NCBI GenBank assembly: GCA_963816775.1
Contig: CAWFLX010000020.1
Span: 62,001-126,000 of the forward strand
Reading direction: 5' to 3'
DNA from: JAFAXD01 sp963816775
GTDB lineage: Bacteria > Pseudomonadota > Alphaproteobacteria > Rhizobiales > Xanthobacteraceae
Length of the DNA: 64,000 bases
Positions 51,700 to 60,606 of this stretch are shown here, piece by piece. The notes beneath the pieces are model-generated. The model ran no database searches. It was not told the DNA's origin and worked only from the letters and a program-made list of their open reading frames with translations. How positions within the stretch are numbered: position 1 is the first letter of the stretch; each line of letters opens with the position of its first letter. Both the position numbers and the translations under genes were made by a program.

Positions 51700-53588
51700 C
51701 GTCCCGCCTCGTGAAAGTAATCGTAGATCCGACGTGCCATGTCGGCGCTGATGCCCGCAACCTGCATCAAATCGCCCGCGGATGCGCGTTCGATCGCCTT
51801 GAGCGTTCCAAAGTGACGGAGCAGCGCGCGCTTGCGGTGAGGACCAACGCCGGGGATTTCCTGCAACCCAGCCTCCCGGATATCCAGCCGGCGGCGCGCG
51901 CGGTGCGAGCCGATCGCAAAACGATGCGCTTCATCGCGCAGGCGCTGGATGAAATAAAGCACCGGATCACGTGGCGGCAGTCGAAACGGCGCGCGGCCCG
52001 GCTGATGGAACGTCTCACGTCCGGCGTCGCGATCGGGGCCCTTGGCGATCGCGACCAGCACGACCTTGTCGACGCCGAGGGCGGTGAGAGCTTCGCGCGC
52101 GGCGGTCAGTTGGCCTTCGCCGCCGTCGACGATGACGAGGTCCGGCCACGGCGGCAACGCGTCCTCGTCAGGCGCCGCTGCGGCGGTCGCATCCGCAGGC
52201 GGCGCTTCATCGATCAGCCGCTTGAACCGCCGGCCAAGCACTTCCCGCATCATGGCGAAATCATCGCCGGGTGCCTGGTCTGGCGCGCGAATGTTGAACT
52301 TGCGGTACTGGTTTTTGCGAAAGCCTTCCGGCCCGGCCACGATCATGGCGCCGACCGCGTTGGTGCCCTGAATGTGGCTGTTGTCATAAACCTCGACACG
52401 TTGCGGCGGCTTGGCAAGCCCGAACACACCCGCGAGCCCGGCCAACAAGCGTTGCTGGGACGCAGTGTCCGCGAGTTTGCGTCCGAGCGCCTCGCGCGCA
52501 TTGGCCACGGCCTGATCCAATACCAGCTTCCGCTCACCGCGACGCGGAACGCTGATCTCGACCTTGTGGCCCTCCTTGATCGCCAACGCCTCGGCCAGCA
52601 GTTCGCGTTCCGCAATGTCGTGCGAGAGAAAAATGCAACGTGGACAAGGCTTGTCGTCATAGAACTGCGCCAGAAATTCGCCCAGCACTTCGGCCGCGCC
52701 GAGCGAGCGGTCGGCGCGTGGAAAATACGCGCGGTTGCCCCAATTCTGACCGGCTCGGAAGAAGAAGACTTCGATGCAGGTGAAGCCGCCGTCCTGATGA
52801 GCTGCGAACACGTCGGCTTCGTCGACCCCGCGCAGGTTGATGCCTTGTTGGGATTGGATCGCGGAGAGCGCCGCCAAGCGGTCGCGCAAAACGGCTGCCC
52901 GCTCGAAGTCGAGCGCGATTGCGGCCTGGTCCATCTCGGCGCCGAGTTGCTCGCGCACGGCCTGGCTGCGGCCGGACAGGAACGCGCGCGCTTCGCCCAC
53001 CAGCGCGGCGTAATCGCCATGGGAAATCTCACCCGTGCACGGCGCAGAGCAGCGTTTGATCTGATGCAGCAGGCAGGGTCGCGTGCGGCTCTCATACACC
53101 GCATCAGCGCACGAGCGGATCAGAAATGCCCGCTCCAAGGCGGTGATGGTGCGGTTCACCGCCCACACCGACGCAAACGGGCCGTAGTAGTCGCCCTTGC
53201 GGGCCCGCGCACCGCGGTGCTTGGAAATTTGCGGGGAAACATGGTCCCCGGTCAACAGAATGTAAGGAAACGACTTGTCATCGCGCAGAAGCACATTGAA
53301 CCGCGGCCGCAACCGCTTGATCAGGTTCGCCTCAAGGAGCAGCGCTTCGGTTTCGGTCGCGGTCGAAACGAACTCGATCGAGGCGGTCGCCGCGATCATG
53401 CGTTCAATGCGCGACACATGCCCGGTCGGCCGAGCGTAGGCGATGATGCGTTTCTTGAGGTTCTTCGCCTTGCCGACGTAGAGCACATCGCCGGTCGCGG
53501 CGACCATGCGATAGACCCCGGGCGTTCCGGGCGCGAGCTTGGCGAACCGTGTGATCGCGTCGCGGCCGGCCGCGAGGCTCGCGACCAT
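51696..53588 (-). CDS. uvrC: UvrABC excinuclease subunit C
   Basis: 630 residues. UvrC makes both incisions in nucleotide excision repair. Domains in order: GIY-YIG nuclease (GTPGVYRMVAATGDVLYVGKA), Cys cluster (CLLHQIKRCSAPC), UVR motif (AAIALDFERAAVLRDRLAAL), RNase H-like endonuclease (VEVYDNSHIQGTNAVGAMIV, LVIVDGGEGQL) and two HhH motifs (LQEIPGVGPHRKRALLRHFG). ATG 53588 with GAGG 6 nt upstream gives a complete enzyme. An acidic extension typical of rhizobial UvrC lies just upstream in another frame. Confidence 0.95.
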   Translation of the reverse strand: MVASLAAGRDAITRFAKLAPGTPGVYRMVAATGDVLYVGKAKNLKKRIIAYARPTGHVSRIERMIAATASIEFVSTATETEALLLEANLIKRLRPRFNVLLRDDKSFPYILLTGDHVSPQISKHRGARARKGDYYGPFASVWAVNRTITALERAFLIRSCADAVYESRTRPCLLHQIKRCSAPCTGEISHGDYAALVGEARAFLSGRSQAVREQLGAEMDQAAIALDFERAAVLRDRLAALSAIQSQQGINLRGVDEADVFAAHQDGGFTCIEVFFFRAGQNWGNRAYFPRADRSLGAAEVLGEFLAQFYDDKPCPRCIFLSHDIAERELLAEALAIKEGHKVEISVPRRGERKLVLDQAVANAREALGRKLADTASQQRLLAGLAGVFGLAKPPQRVEVYDNSHIQGTNAVGAMIVAGPEGFRKNQYRKFNIRAPDQAPGDDFAMMREVLGRRFKRLIDEAPPADATAAAAPDEDALPPWPDLVIVDGGEGQLTAAREALTALGVDKVVLVAIAKGPDRDAGRETFHQPGRAPFRLPPRDPVLYFIQRLRDEAHRFAIGSHRARRRLDIREAGLQEIPGVGPHRKRALLRHFGTLKAIERASAGDLMQVAGISADMARRIYDYFHEAGR

Positions 53589-53694
53589 CGGCGGCCTCGA
53601 TGCTCTCTTCGGTCTCCGGCAGCGCCTGTTCCGCGTCGTCCTCGTCGACGTCGGGCTCGATCGCCGGCTCGATGTTCTTTTTCGGATCGCTCAT
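53589..53694 (-). pseudogene. Out-of-frame acidic N-terminal extension of uvrC
   Basis: The frame from ATG 53694 reads MSDPKKNIEPAIEPDVDEDD then AEQALPETEESIEAADG, an acidic low-complexity start as seen in UvrC of related bacteria, then passes out of frame with uvrC at about 53588. One base separates the frames. Either the extension is lost or the sequence has a slip; the catalytic protein does not need it. Confidence 0.45.
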
Positions 53695-53772
53695 AGCTGG
53701 AATGTAGTGCTTGATGTCCCGGGGACGAAGGGTGGATTGCGCGGCTGCCAGGCGACCGGCTCGGCGTGGTCG

Positions 53773-54549
53773 CTATTCGTCCACCACGGCGGCATCCGGG
53801 GTTTGCCACGCGATGTGCTGACCGCCGTCGACCGCGATGGTCACGCCGGTCACGCTGCTGGCGTGCGCCAGGTAGAGCACCGCCTCGGCGATTTCGTCGG
53901 GACTGGGCCCGCGCCCAAGCGGCACCAGTTGGGCCTGCCGGGCGAAGGACTCGGCGTCCTGCCGCGGGCTTGGCAAGGTCGGGCCCGGTGCCACGCCGTT
54001 GACGCGAATGTGCGGCGCCAAGGCCTGGGCAAGCGTCGTCGTAGCCGTGTGCAGTGCGCTCTTGGCGAGCGTGTAGGAGAAGAAGCGCGGCGTCGGCCGA
54101 AATACCCGCTGGTCGATAACGTTGACGATCGACGCATCGTCGCCGCGGCGCGCTTGCGCCGCGAAGGCCTGCGCCAGAAACAGCGGCGCCCACAGGTTGA
54201 CGTCGAACTGGCGTTCGACACGCTCGCGTTCAAGGGCGCCGAATGCGTCGGTTTCGAACTCGCCCGCGTTATTGACGAGCAGCGTCAGCGGACCCCACGC
54301 GGCAACCGCCGCACCGATCAAAGGCGTGACCGCCGCGTGGTCGGCGAGATCGGCGATCACCACAGCGGCACGGCCGCCCGCCGCTTCGATTTCAGCGCGC
54401 AGCGCATCGGCCTGCGCGCCGGAGCGATGGGCGTGGATCGCAACCGCGTAGCCCGATTGCGTCAAGCCACGCACGATCGCCGCGCCGATACGGCGCGCGC
54501 CGCCGGTCACCAGCGCAACGCGATCCGTTGGTTGTAAGGCCGCCTGCAT
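53773..54549 (-). CDS. Short-chain dehydrogenase/reductase, pteridine-reductase-like
   Basis: 258 residues. NAD(P) binding TGGARRIGAAIVRGL (the TGGARRIG form is typical of pteridine or dihydromonapterin reductases), NNAGEFE, VNLWAPLFL, YTLAKSALH with catalytic Tyr-Lys, VNGVAPGPTLPS and VDGGQHIAW. In rhizobia this gene usually lies near folate genes; none are in the window. ATG 54549 is the only start giving the Rossmann fold. It is upstream of uvrC on the same strand by about 80 nt. Confidence 0.85.
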   Translation of the reverse strand: MQAALQPTDRVALVTGGARRIGAAIVRGLTQSGYAVAIHAHRSGAQADALRAEIEAAGGRAAVVIADLADHAAVTPLIGAAVAAWGPLTLLVNNAGEFETDAFGALERERVERQFDVNLWAPLFLAQAFAAQARRGDDASIVNVIDQRVFRPTPRFFSYTLAKSALHTATTTLAQALAPHIRVNGVAPGPTLPSPRQDAESFARQAQLVPLGRGPSPDEIAEAVLYLAHASSVTGVTIAVDGGQHIAWQTPDAAVVDE

Positions 54550-54728
54550 CCAAATCTTCTAACATAGTACTCGGAAACCGCCGCAGCAGAAACACGCGCC
54601 CGTTCAGCGGCAAAATAAACCGTTCGTCAACCATCAATACTAAGCTTAATGCGCGGCTTTCTCGTCTTAACCAGACTCGCCATATTTCACGACTAGTGTG
54701 TGCTCACGAGTTTAAGGAGGATGCGAGC

Positions 54729-55376
54729 ATGAAGCGCGTATTGTTGATGAGCGTTGGCTTGGCCGCGCTGGCCAGCTTCAGCGGAATCGCGGCGGGTGCC
54801 GATCTGCGTCCGGCACCGTACGCAGTGGCGCCCTACGCGCTGCCCTACTACAACTGGACCGGCTTTTATGTCGGCGTGAACGGTGGTGGTGCCTGGGGCA
54901 GCTCGCAATGGGCCGGTTTCTCGACGTTCAATACATCGGGCGGCCTGATCGGCGGCACCGTCGGCTACAACCGGCAATTCGGTCAGGTCGTGGTGGGCGT
55001 TGAAGGCGATCTCGACTGGGCCAATATCCAGGGCGGCGGCATCTGCACATTCGCCTGCCAGACCACCGACAAGTGGCTGGGTACGGTTCGCGGCCGCGTG
55101 GGCTACGCGATCGATCGCTGGATGCCCTATGCCACCGGCGGACTGGCGTTCGGGAATTACCAAGCGCAGAGCAACCTCGGCACATCCAGCACGACCAACG
55201 CGGGCTGGACGCTCGGCGCCGGCGTCGAATACGGGATCGTGCCAAACGTCACCGTGAAGGCCGAGTATCTCTACGTGAACCTCGGCGACTTCAACTGCAA
55301 CACGTGCAACATTCCGGTGACCAACGTCAATTCGACCGCGAACATTCTGCGCGGCGGCGTGAACGTGCACTTCTGA
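54729..55376 (+). CDS. Omp25/Omp31-family outer-membrane porin
   Basis: 215 residues. Signal peptide KRVLLMSVGLAALASFSG...AGA, then YNWTGFYVGVNGGGAWGSS, GGTVGYNRQFGQVVVGVEGDLDWA, WLGTVRGRVGYAIDRWMPYATGGLAFG and VKAEYLYVNLGDF, ending GVNVHF with the terminal Phe recognised by BAM. AAGGAGG 8 nt before ATG 54729 and a strong terminator after the stop suggest high expression as a single gene. A second porin of this family is at 2214-2948. Confidence 0.9.
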   Translation: MKRVLLMSVGLAALASFSGIAAGADLRPAPYAVAPYALPYYNWTGFYVGVNGGGAWGSSQWAGFSTFNTSGGLIGGTVGYNRQFGQVVVGVEGDLDWANIQGGGICTFACQTTDKWLGTVRGRVGYAIDRWMPYATGGLAFGNYQAQSNLGTSSTTNAGWTLGAGVEYGIVPNVTVKAEYLYVNLGDFNCNTCNIPVTNVNSTANILRGGVNVHF

Positions 55377-55419
55377 ACGAGCTTCGCTCCGTCGCGAGAG
55401 TGCCTCTGAAACAAGTCAA

Positions 55420-55448
55420 GCCCCGGACCTCTGATCCGGGGCTTTTTT
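55420..55448 (+). terminator. Rho-independent terminator of the porin gene
   Basis: GCCCCGGA and TCCGGGGC form an 8-bp stem with a 7-nt loop, followed directly by TTTTTT, 43 nt after the stop. Confidence 0.9.
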
Positions 55449-55456
55449 GCATTCGA

Positions 55457-55526
55457 GTGCCACGTTTCGATTTGAAGTTCCTAAATGAGTTCGCCGCGAC
55501 CTACAGGAACCTCAAATCGGCGGCAC
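55457..55526. repeat. GATTTGAAGTTCCT palindromic repeat, copy 1
   Basis: GTGCC...GATTTGAAGTTCCT on the left faces AGGAACCTCAAATC..GGCAC on the right. The same arms occur at 63603-63672. It is a non-coding palindrome in the interval between porin and cold-shock gene. Confidence 0.7.
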
Positions 55527-55601
55527 GAGGGACGGTCGTGCTTTACGCCCGCGGCAAGGCGGCGAGCCGCCGCGTAGCTTCACCCCGAATGTGGCCGCGG
55601 T

Positions 55602-55817
55602 TCAGCCCGTGACCACGAGATTGACGGCCTTGGGCCCCTTGCCCTTCTTGTCGGGTTCGACGTCGAAGGTAATGCGCTGGCCCTCGTTCAACGACTTCAG
55701 ACCGGCACGCTCGACCGCCGTGATGTGTACAAACACATCGCGTCCGCCGTCGTCAGGTTTGATGAAGCCGTAGCCCCGCTCGCCGTTGAAAAACTTGACG
55801 GTACCACCCATTGCCAT
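55602..55817 (-). CDS. CspA-family cold-shock protein
   Basis: 71 residues: GGTVKFFNGERGYGFIKPDDGG (RNP-1 GYGFI), DVFVHITAVERAG (RNP-2 VFVHI), KGPKAVNLVV. It binds single-stranded nucleic acids as an RNA chaperone. AGGAG 7 nt before ATG 55817 selects this start over an ATG two codons on. Monocistronic. Confidence 0.95.
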   Translation of the reverse strand: MAMGGTVKFFNGERGYGFIKPDDGGRDVFVHITAVERAGLKSLNEGQRITFDVEPDKKGKGPKAVNLVVTG

Positions 55818-56203
55818 CGGGAAACTCCTATCCCCGCGGTTGCTTCGCTGCGAGCCCTCACGGCTCGGCGGCTCGGCTGGACATTCACAATCGGGGAAAG
55901 CGTCGGCCCACGGCCTCAGTCACTCCGCCGACCTCCTACCTGGGAGGCAGAACGTCAAAGCCCCTGGTACAAGAGTAACATAGATGGCGGCGCTGGAAAG
56001 AGGCTCCGGTGGGATTAGAGGGCCCTCGCGCCCGGTCCCCCCTCCGAGGGTCCGCGGCTGCCCACCTCGATAAGCGGCGTGCCGCAAGGTCGCGCCAACG
56101 TCGCGAGCGAACGCCCAATCCCAACAGCGCAATGTCATTCGCCCGTCATGGGCTTCGCCAACAGTTGCGGCGGCTTTCGCCATATTTTCCAAGGCTTGGC
56201 ACC
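55818..56203. other. Intergenic region upstream of csp and the patatin gene
   Basis: Divergent upstream region of about 385 nt. It should hold the cold-shock 5' leader and promoter. Open frames on either strand have no ribosome site or family likeness. GGGCCCTCGCGCCC and CCTCCGAGGG give local hairpins only. Confidence 0.35.
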
Positions 56204-56731
56204 ATGAACGACATATCCTCGCTGCGCGTTGATCCCCCGGTTACGCAGGTCGACCGCTTATTTCAGGGATGGCGGCCGGAAGGGTGCGACCGCGTCGCGC
56301 TGGTGCTGCAAGGCGGGGGCGCACTCGGGGCCTATCAGGCGGGCGTCTATCAGGCGCTGCACGAATGCGGGATCGAACCCGATTGGGTTTCGGGTGTTTC
56401 GATCGGCGCAATCAATGCCGCAATCATCGCCGGAAATGTGCCCGACCAACGATTGAGCCGCTTGCGGACGTTTTGGGAGCTGATCACCGACCGAAAAATC
56501 TGGCCGTTCACTCCGGATGGCGACGTCTTTCGCAAGGCGCGCAACGCGACTAGTTCGTGGATGACCATGTTGGGCGGGCAGCCCGGGTTCTTCGAACCGC
56601 GTGTTCCAAGTCCGTGGCTGAGCTGGCACCGCCCGGTTCCGGCATTGTGGTCCATGACGTGCATCGTGAAGAAGCCTTGTAATCACCAGCGAGCACGACC
56701 AGCGGAGGGTTCATTTGGGCGGTCGTACTGA
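56204..56731 (+). pseudogene. Patatin-like phospholipase, 3'-truncated
   Basis: The frame reads RVALVLQGGGALGAYQAGVYQAL (oxyanion hole GGGALG), then WVSGVSIGAINAAIIAGN with the nucleophile Ser in GVSIG, and LRTFWELITDR. At about 56630 the family resemblance stops (SPWLSWHRPVPALWS) and the frame ends at 56731. Patatins need a catalytic Asp (DGG) roughly 150 residues after the Ser; it is absent. The DNA after the break briefly encodes the helix-like LMIGSVFGIYALLRWMGVFKN, from another gene. A non-functional deletion product is likely. Confidence 0.7.
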
Positions 56732-56883
56732 TGATCGGTTCGGTCTTTGGTATCTATGCGTTGCTGCGGTGGATGGGCGTCTTCAAGAACTGAGCTTGGC
56801 CCGAATTGATCAAGCCGCCGTCGGCGAACCAGCCATGCCGGAACGCCGCGCAGTGAGATCTGACCGATCGATTTTGTCTGGCG

Positions 56884-57102
56884 CTACTTTGCGCGTTCGG
56901 GGTGCTGTCGCCTGAGCACGGCTTCAGGGCTCGCGTACGCTTCCTGCCGCTCCACGCTCCAGTACTTGAGCTCCTCGAGCGGAATTGGCACCCCGGTGAC
57001 GGCGCAGCGCACGAACGCGCCCGGCCGCAATACTCTGAAATCTCCGTCCAGATATTTGACCTCGGCTTCGGCGGGCGAGCGAGGATCGAAACGATTGAGC
57101 AC
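56884..57102 (-). CDS. DUF2093 family protein
   Basis: 72 residues: PAEAEVKYLDGDFRVLRPG, FVRCAVTGVPIPLEELKYWSVERQEAY, PEAVLRRQ. This is the DUF2093 family, small and limited to alphaproteobacteria, of unknown function. It starts with GTG 57102 and GGAGA lies 6 nt before it. In many relatives it sits beside xseA, which is nearby here (58236). Confidence 0.85.
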   Translation of the reverse strand: MLNRFDPRSPAEAEVKYLDGDFRVLRPGAFVRCAVTGVPIPLEELKYWSVERQEAYASPEAVLRRQHPERAK

Positions 57103-57356
57103 GTAACGTCTCCGTGGGGCGAATCGAACCGGTCACGTGGCGGCGCGACCGGCAAAACCGAGGCTGCAAAGATAGTCGCTCCGGTGCGGAAGGCCAACCC
57201 CGATTGCCATCACCGCAGACCCAGGCGCTCCAGCGCACGAATCGCCATTGGCGTTCGCAATTGGGTCGCGGGCAAACCGCACACCACATCGTGAACGACG
57301 CCCAAGCCGCCGAAGGCATTCGCGATGTGGTAAGGTGCGCGGATGCGGGAGCCCCT

Positions 57357-58235
57357 ATGATCCGCCTCCTCGCCGCTGCCGTTGCCGGTGCTGCGACCCT
57401 GGTTCTCCTGGGGCATGCCGCCGCAAGTCCTGGTCCCCAACAGGTCGAGATCCGCGAGGGCAAGAGCCCGCTCAAGGCTTATGTCTATCTGCCGGACGGC
57501 CAGGGACCGTTCCCGATCGTGGTGGGCATGCACGGCTGCGAGGGTCTGCGAAACCCCAGCGGCGCAATCGGATCGCGGTATCGCGACTGGGCCGAACGCC
57601 TCGGCAAGGCGGGTTTTGCGGTGGTCTATCCCGACAGCTACGGTTCGCGCGATCTCGGTCCACAATGCCGCAACCGCGCCAACCTTCAGCGTACCAACCG
57701 CGACCGGGTTGCCGATGCGACGGCAGCTCTGGCGTGGCTGCACCATCAGTCGTTCGCCAAGCCGGATCGTATTTTCCTGCTCGGCTGGTCGAGCGGCGGG
57801 ATCAGCGTGCTGTGGACAGTGCGGCCGCAGGCCGGAGCCCGCGAGGAGGGGCCGGACTTCCGCTCCGCCGTCGCGCTCTACCCTGGCTGCAATCGTCTTG
57901 AAACCACCGCATGGAGCGCGCGCATCCCGACGCTGATCCTGATCGGCCGCGCCGATGATTCAGCATCGGCGAAAGCGTGCGAACAGATGGTGGCGGGCGC
58001 CCGCGGCCGCAGCGCACATGCCACGATCGTGGTCTACCCCGGGGCCTATCACGATTTCGACCATCCCAATCGCCCGCTCCAGACGCGCAGCGGTTACGCG
58101 TTTTCGCTCGACAATTCCGGCAGCGTGCACACCGGCACCAATCCGGTGGCGCGCGCCGATGCGATCCGGCGCGTGATCCAGTTTCTGTCGCGCAGTCAGG
58201 GGCCCGACGTCGGCGCGCAGCACTCGGAGCGATGA
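57357..58235 (+). CDS. Exported dienelactone hydrolase family protein
   Basis: 292 residues. Signal peptide IRLLAAAVAGAATLVLLGHAAA, then an alpha/beta hydrolase: FPIVVGMHGCEGLRNP, FLLGWSSGGISVLW with the nucleophile Ser in G-W-S-S-G, ILIGRADDSASAK (likely Asp) and YPGAYHDFDHP (His). True dienelactone hydrolases use Cys, so this is a Ser-type periplasmic esterase of unknown substrate. GGGAG is 5 nt before the ATG. It ends exactly where xseA ends on the other strand. Confidence 0.85.
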   Translation: MIRLLAAAVAGAATLVLLGHAAASPGPQQVEIREGKSPLKAYVYLPDGQGPFPIVVGMHGCEGLRNPSGAIGSRYRDWAERLGKAGFAVVYPDSYGSRDLGPQCRNRANLQRTNRDRVADATAALAWLHHQSFAKPDRIFLLGWSSGGISVLWTVRPQAGAREEGPDFRSAVALYPGCNRLETTAWSARIPTLILIGRADDSASAKACEQMVAGARGRSAHATIVVYPGAYHDFDHPNRPLQTRSGYAFSLDNSGSVHTGTNPVARADAIRRVIQFLSRSQGPDVGAQHSER

Positions 58236-59825
58236 TCAGAACAAACTGCCCTGGCCTTCGCCGCCCCGCTTGCGGCGCCGGGGCGAGGCAGCGGCGGCCG
58301 ACGATACCGGCTTGCTGGCCGGTCCTCCGGTGGCGATCGCCGGAACACGACCGTCGTTGAACTCGATATCGAGTTTGAGACCCGGGCTCACGCCGGCGGC
58401 CGCGTGCAGCGGCTTGCCGGCGCCGTCGCGCACGAGTGCAAAGCCACGCGCGAGAACGCCGTGATAGGACAGCGCGGCCAGCAACTGGCCGGCGCGTTCA
58501 ACGCGCGCGTCGCACCGGTCGATGCGCGTGAGCGTTGCCCGCTGGGCGCGCTCCGCGAAGCTGCGAATACGGTCGCGCTCGCGCGCGATGCGAACCGCAT
58601 GCGCCTGCGCGTTGGCACGCAATCCGGCGGACAGACGCGCGCCGACCGCTAGGTACCGCTCACGCCGTCGTTCGCGGCCGACCTCCATGCCGCGGCCGAG
58701 CCGGCGCGTCAACGCGATCAGGCGCTCGTCGTCGCGGGCAATGCGAGTTCGCAAGGCCTGCGGGGTGAGCCGCGCGCCGATCCGGGAGAGCGCGGTGTGG
58801 TGCAGCTGCGCGTTGGCGCGCAGCGCGCGCGGCAGACGGTCGGCGGCCGCGTCGAGCCGCTGACGCGGCAGGCCGAGCAACGTGTCCGCACTGGGCAGCG
58901 CGCGCGCAGCCGAGCGCAACTCGGCGCGGCGCGCGTCCTGACCGCGGTGCCAGCAGGCAAACGCGCGGCGGGCGATATCGGCGACCTGGTTAATCAACTC
59001 AGCGCGCACCGGCACCGCCATTTCGGCAGCCGCGGTCGGGGTCGGTGCGCGCTGGTCAGCAACAAAATCGATCAAGGTGACGTCGGTCTCGTGGCCGACC
59101 GCCGAGATCAGCGGGATCATGCTATCGGCCGCGGCGCGCACGACGATCTCTTCGTTGAATGACCACAGATCTTCGATCGAGCCGCCGCCGCGCGCCACGA
59201 TCAACAGATCGGGCTGCGGCAGCGATCCATTGGCGGGGAGCGCGTTGAACCCGCGGATCGCGGCGGCGACTTCTTCGGCCGAGCCGTCGCCCTGAACCCG
59301 CACCGGCCAGACCAGCACGCGGCGCGGAAAACGGTCGGCCAGCCGATGCAGAATGTCGCGAATGACCGCGCCGGTAGGCGACGTGATGACGCCGATCACC
59401 GCCGGCAGATAGGGCAAGAGCTGCTTGCGTGCCGGATCAAACAGCCCCTCGGCAGCGAGGCGCTTCTTGCGCTCCTCCAACAGCGCCATCAGGGCGCCGA
59501 GGCCGGCTGGGGCAAGACTCTCGATGACGATCTGATAGGTCGAGCGGCCCGGATACGTGGTCAAGCGGCCGGTCGCGACGACCTCCATGCCTTCTTCAGG
59601 CTTGAAGCGCATCCGGGCAAAGTTGCCTTTCCAGACCACCGCTTCGATGCGCGCGTTCTCATCCTTGAGCGCGAAATAGCAGTGGCCGGAGGAGTGCGCG
59701 CCCTTGAAGCCGGAAATCTCCCCGCGCACGCGCACGTAGCCGAAATTGTCTTCGATGCTGCGCTTAAGCGCCGAAGACAATTCGGAGACGGTCCATTCCG
59801 GAATGTTGACGCGAGTCTCGCTCAT
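58236..59825 (-). CDS. xseA: Exodeoxyribonuclease VII large subunit
   Basis: 529 residues. N-terminal OB fold (FGYVRVRGEISGFKGAHSSGHCYFALKDENARIEAVVWKG, in parts FALKDENARIEAVVW), catalytic core PAVIGVITSPTGAVIRDILHRL, LLIVARGGGSIEDLWSFNEE and ISAVGHETDVTLIDFVADQRAPTPTAAAE, then a long helical region and a basic tail. With XseB it degrades single-stranded DNA from both ends. xseB is not in the window. A perfect 12-bp hairpin at 59885-59912 separates it from the small gene upstream. Confidence 0.95.
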   Translation of the reverse strand: MSETRVNIPEWTVSELSSALKRSIEDNFGYVRVRGEISGFKGAHSSGHCYFALKDENARIEAVVWKGNFARMRFKPEEGMEVVATGRLTTYPGRSTYQIVIESLAPAGLGALMALLEERKKRLAAEGLFDPARKQLLPYLPAVIGVITSPTGAVIRDILHRLADRFPRRVLVWPVRVQGDGSAEEVAAAIRGFNALPANGSLPQPDLLIVARGGGSIEDLWSFNEEIVVRAAADSMIPLISAVGHETDVTLIDFVADQRAPTPTAAAEMAVPVRAELINQVADIARRAFACWHRGQDARRAELRSAARALPSADTLLGLPRQRLDAAADRLPRALRANAQLHHTALSRIGARLTPQALRTRIARDDERLIALTRRLGRGMEVGRERRRERYLAVGARLSAGLRANAQAHAVRIARERDRIRSFAERAQRATLTRIDRCDARVERAGQLLAALSYHGVLARGFALVRDGAGKPLHAAAGVSPGLKLDIEFNDGRVPAIATGGPASKPVSSAAAASPRRRKRGGEGQGSLF

Positions 59826-59884
59826 CCGCGTTCAATCCGCCACACTCGAACGTCTCCGATGGTAGCCGATTCCTGCGGCAAGCA

Positions 59885-59912
59885 AAAAGGGCGGCCTTGC
59901 GGCCGCCCTTTT
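59885..59912 (-). terminator. Rho-independent terminator of the 51-aa gene
   Basis: AAAAGGGCGGCC and GGCCGCCCTTTT are perfect complements around TTGC, with T-runs on both strands. It can end transcripts from either side and lies about 80 nt past the stop of the small gene at 59995. Confidence 0.85.
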
Positions 59913-59994
59913 GCCCGTTCGGTGTTACGCAACGATGCTGCGTCAACGCGGACTTACACTCCGACGCGGCATCGAACCGCGGGGCCTGCGCAGG

Positions 59995-60150
59995 TCAGTA
60001 GGTATTGCGGAACTGGTTTTGGAAATGCTCGGCCGTCGCCGTGTTGGCGGCATTCTGGTTGTAATAGCGGTGGTAGCTGGCAGCGTTAGCGAGCGTCGCC
60101 ATGCCAAGGACGACGGCCGCCGCGAGCGTGAGGGATTTGATAACCGACAT
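59995..60150 (-). CDS. Small secreted peptide (51 aa)
   Basis: AGGAGA 5 nt before ATG 60150 and a terminator after it mark a real transcription unit. The product is MSVIKSLTLAAAVVLGMATL, cleavage near ANA, then a 28-residue mature peptide rich in Asn, Gln and Tyr (SYHRYYNQNAANTATAEHFQ) ending in FRNTY. It is probably exported to the periplasm. No family name is known; an adhesion or signalling role is only a guess. Confidence 0.65.
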   Translation of the reverse strand: MSVIKSLTLAAAVVLGMATLANAASYHRYYNQNAANTATAEHFQNQFRNTY

Positions 60151-60396
60151 TGATCTCTCCTGTTGTTGGTCAAGCCGCGCCGCAAAGCGAGCGTCGCTTC
60201 ATCGGCCGTGAGAGGCAGCTAAGGCCGAAATCTCGGCAGACAAGCGGCACCGTCGATCACGATGAGTCACGTTGCGATCACGAAAACTCGTGCTCAAAAC
60301 GGCGTGTGTGGTGCAATTTCTTAACCAATGCCGATCGAAGGGCGACCCTCGGAGGTATTCTAATTGATTGATGTAGATTAGCGCGGCTGCCGCGCG

Positions 60397-60531
60397 CTAT
60401 TTGGCCGCACGTGTGACCTCGGTCACAGGCTGGGGCGCGGCCTTGAGATTGACGTGAAGCGCAAACGCCGCGAAAGCAAAAACGGCGAGCGCGCAAATCA
60501 GCGTCAGATGGTTTGCAAACGAGCTCTTCAT
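60397..60531 (-). CDS. Small membrane peptide (44 aa)
   Basis: From ATG 60531: MKSSFANHLTLICALAVFAF, AAFALHVNLKAAP and a polar end. It is a single hydrophobic helix, either a signal anchor or an exported peptide. GGGGCG lies a few bases before the start, a weak site. Context gives no function; the interval 60151-60396 is empty. Confidence 0.4.
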   Translation of the reverse strand: MKSSFANHLTLICALAVFAFAAFALHVNLKAAPQPVTEVTRAAK

Positions 60532-60606
60532 GAAACGCCCCGCTCGAAATAGCGAGGCGTCGTTAGCAAGCCAATTCCCAGCGCACTGTGACGTTCGACA
60601 CAAATT

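Noticed and set aside
51711..53696. 661-codon plus-strand frame opposite uvrC
   Set aside because: It mirrors uvrC exactly, has no domain likeness or ribosome site, and is a normal by-product of GC-rich codon use.
55920..56192. 90-codon minus-strand frame upstream of the cold-shock gene
   Set aside because: No ribosome site or family likeness; composition changes along its length.
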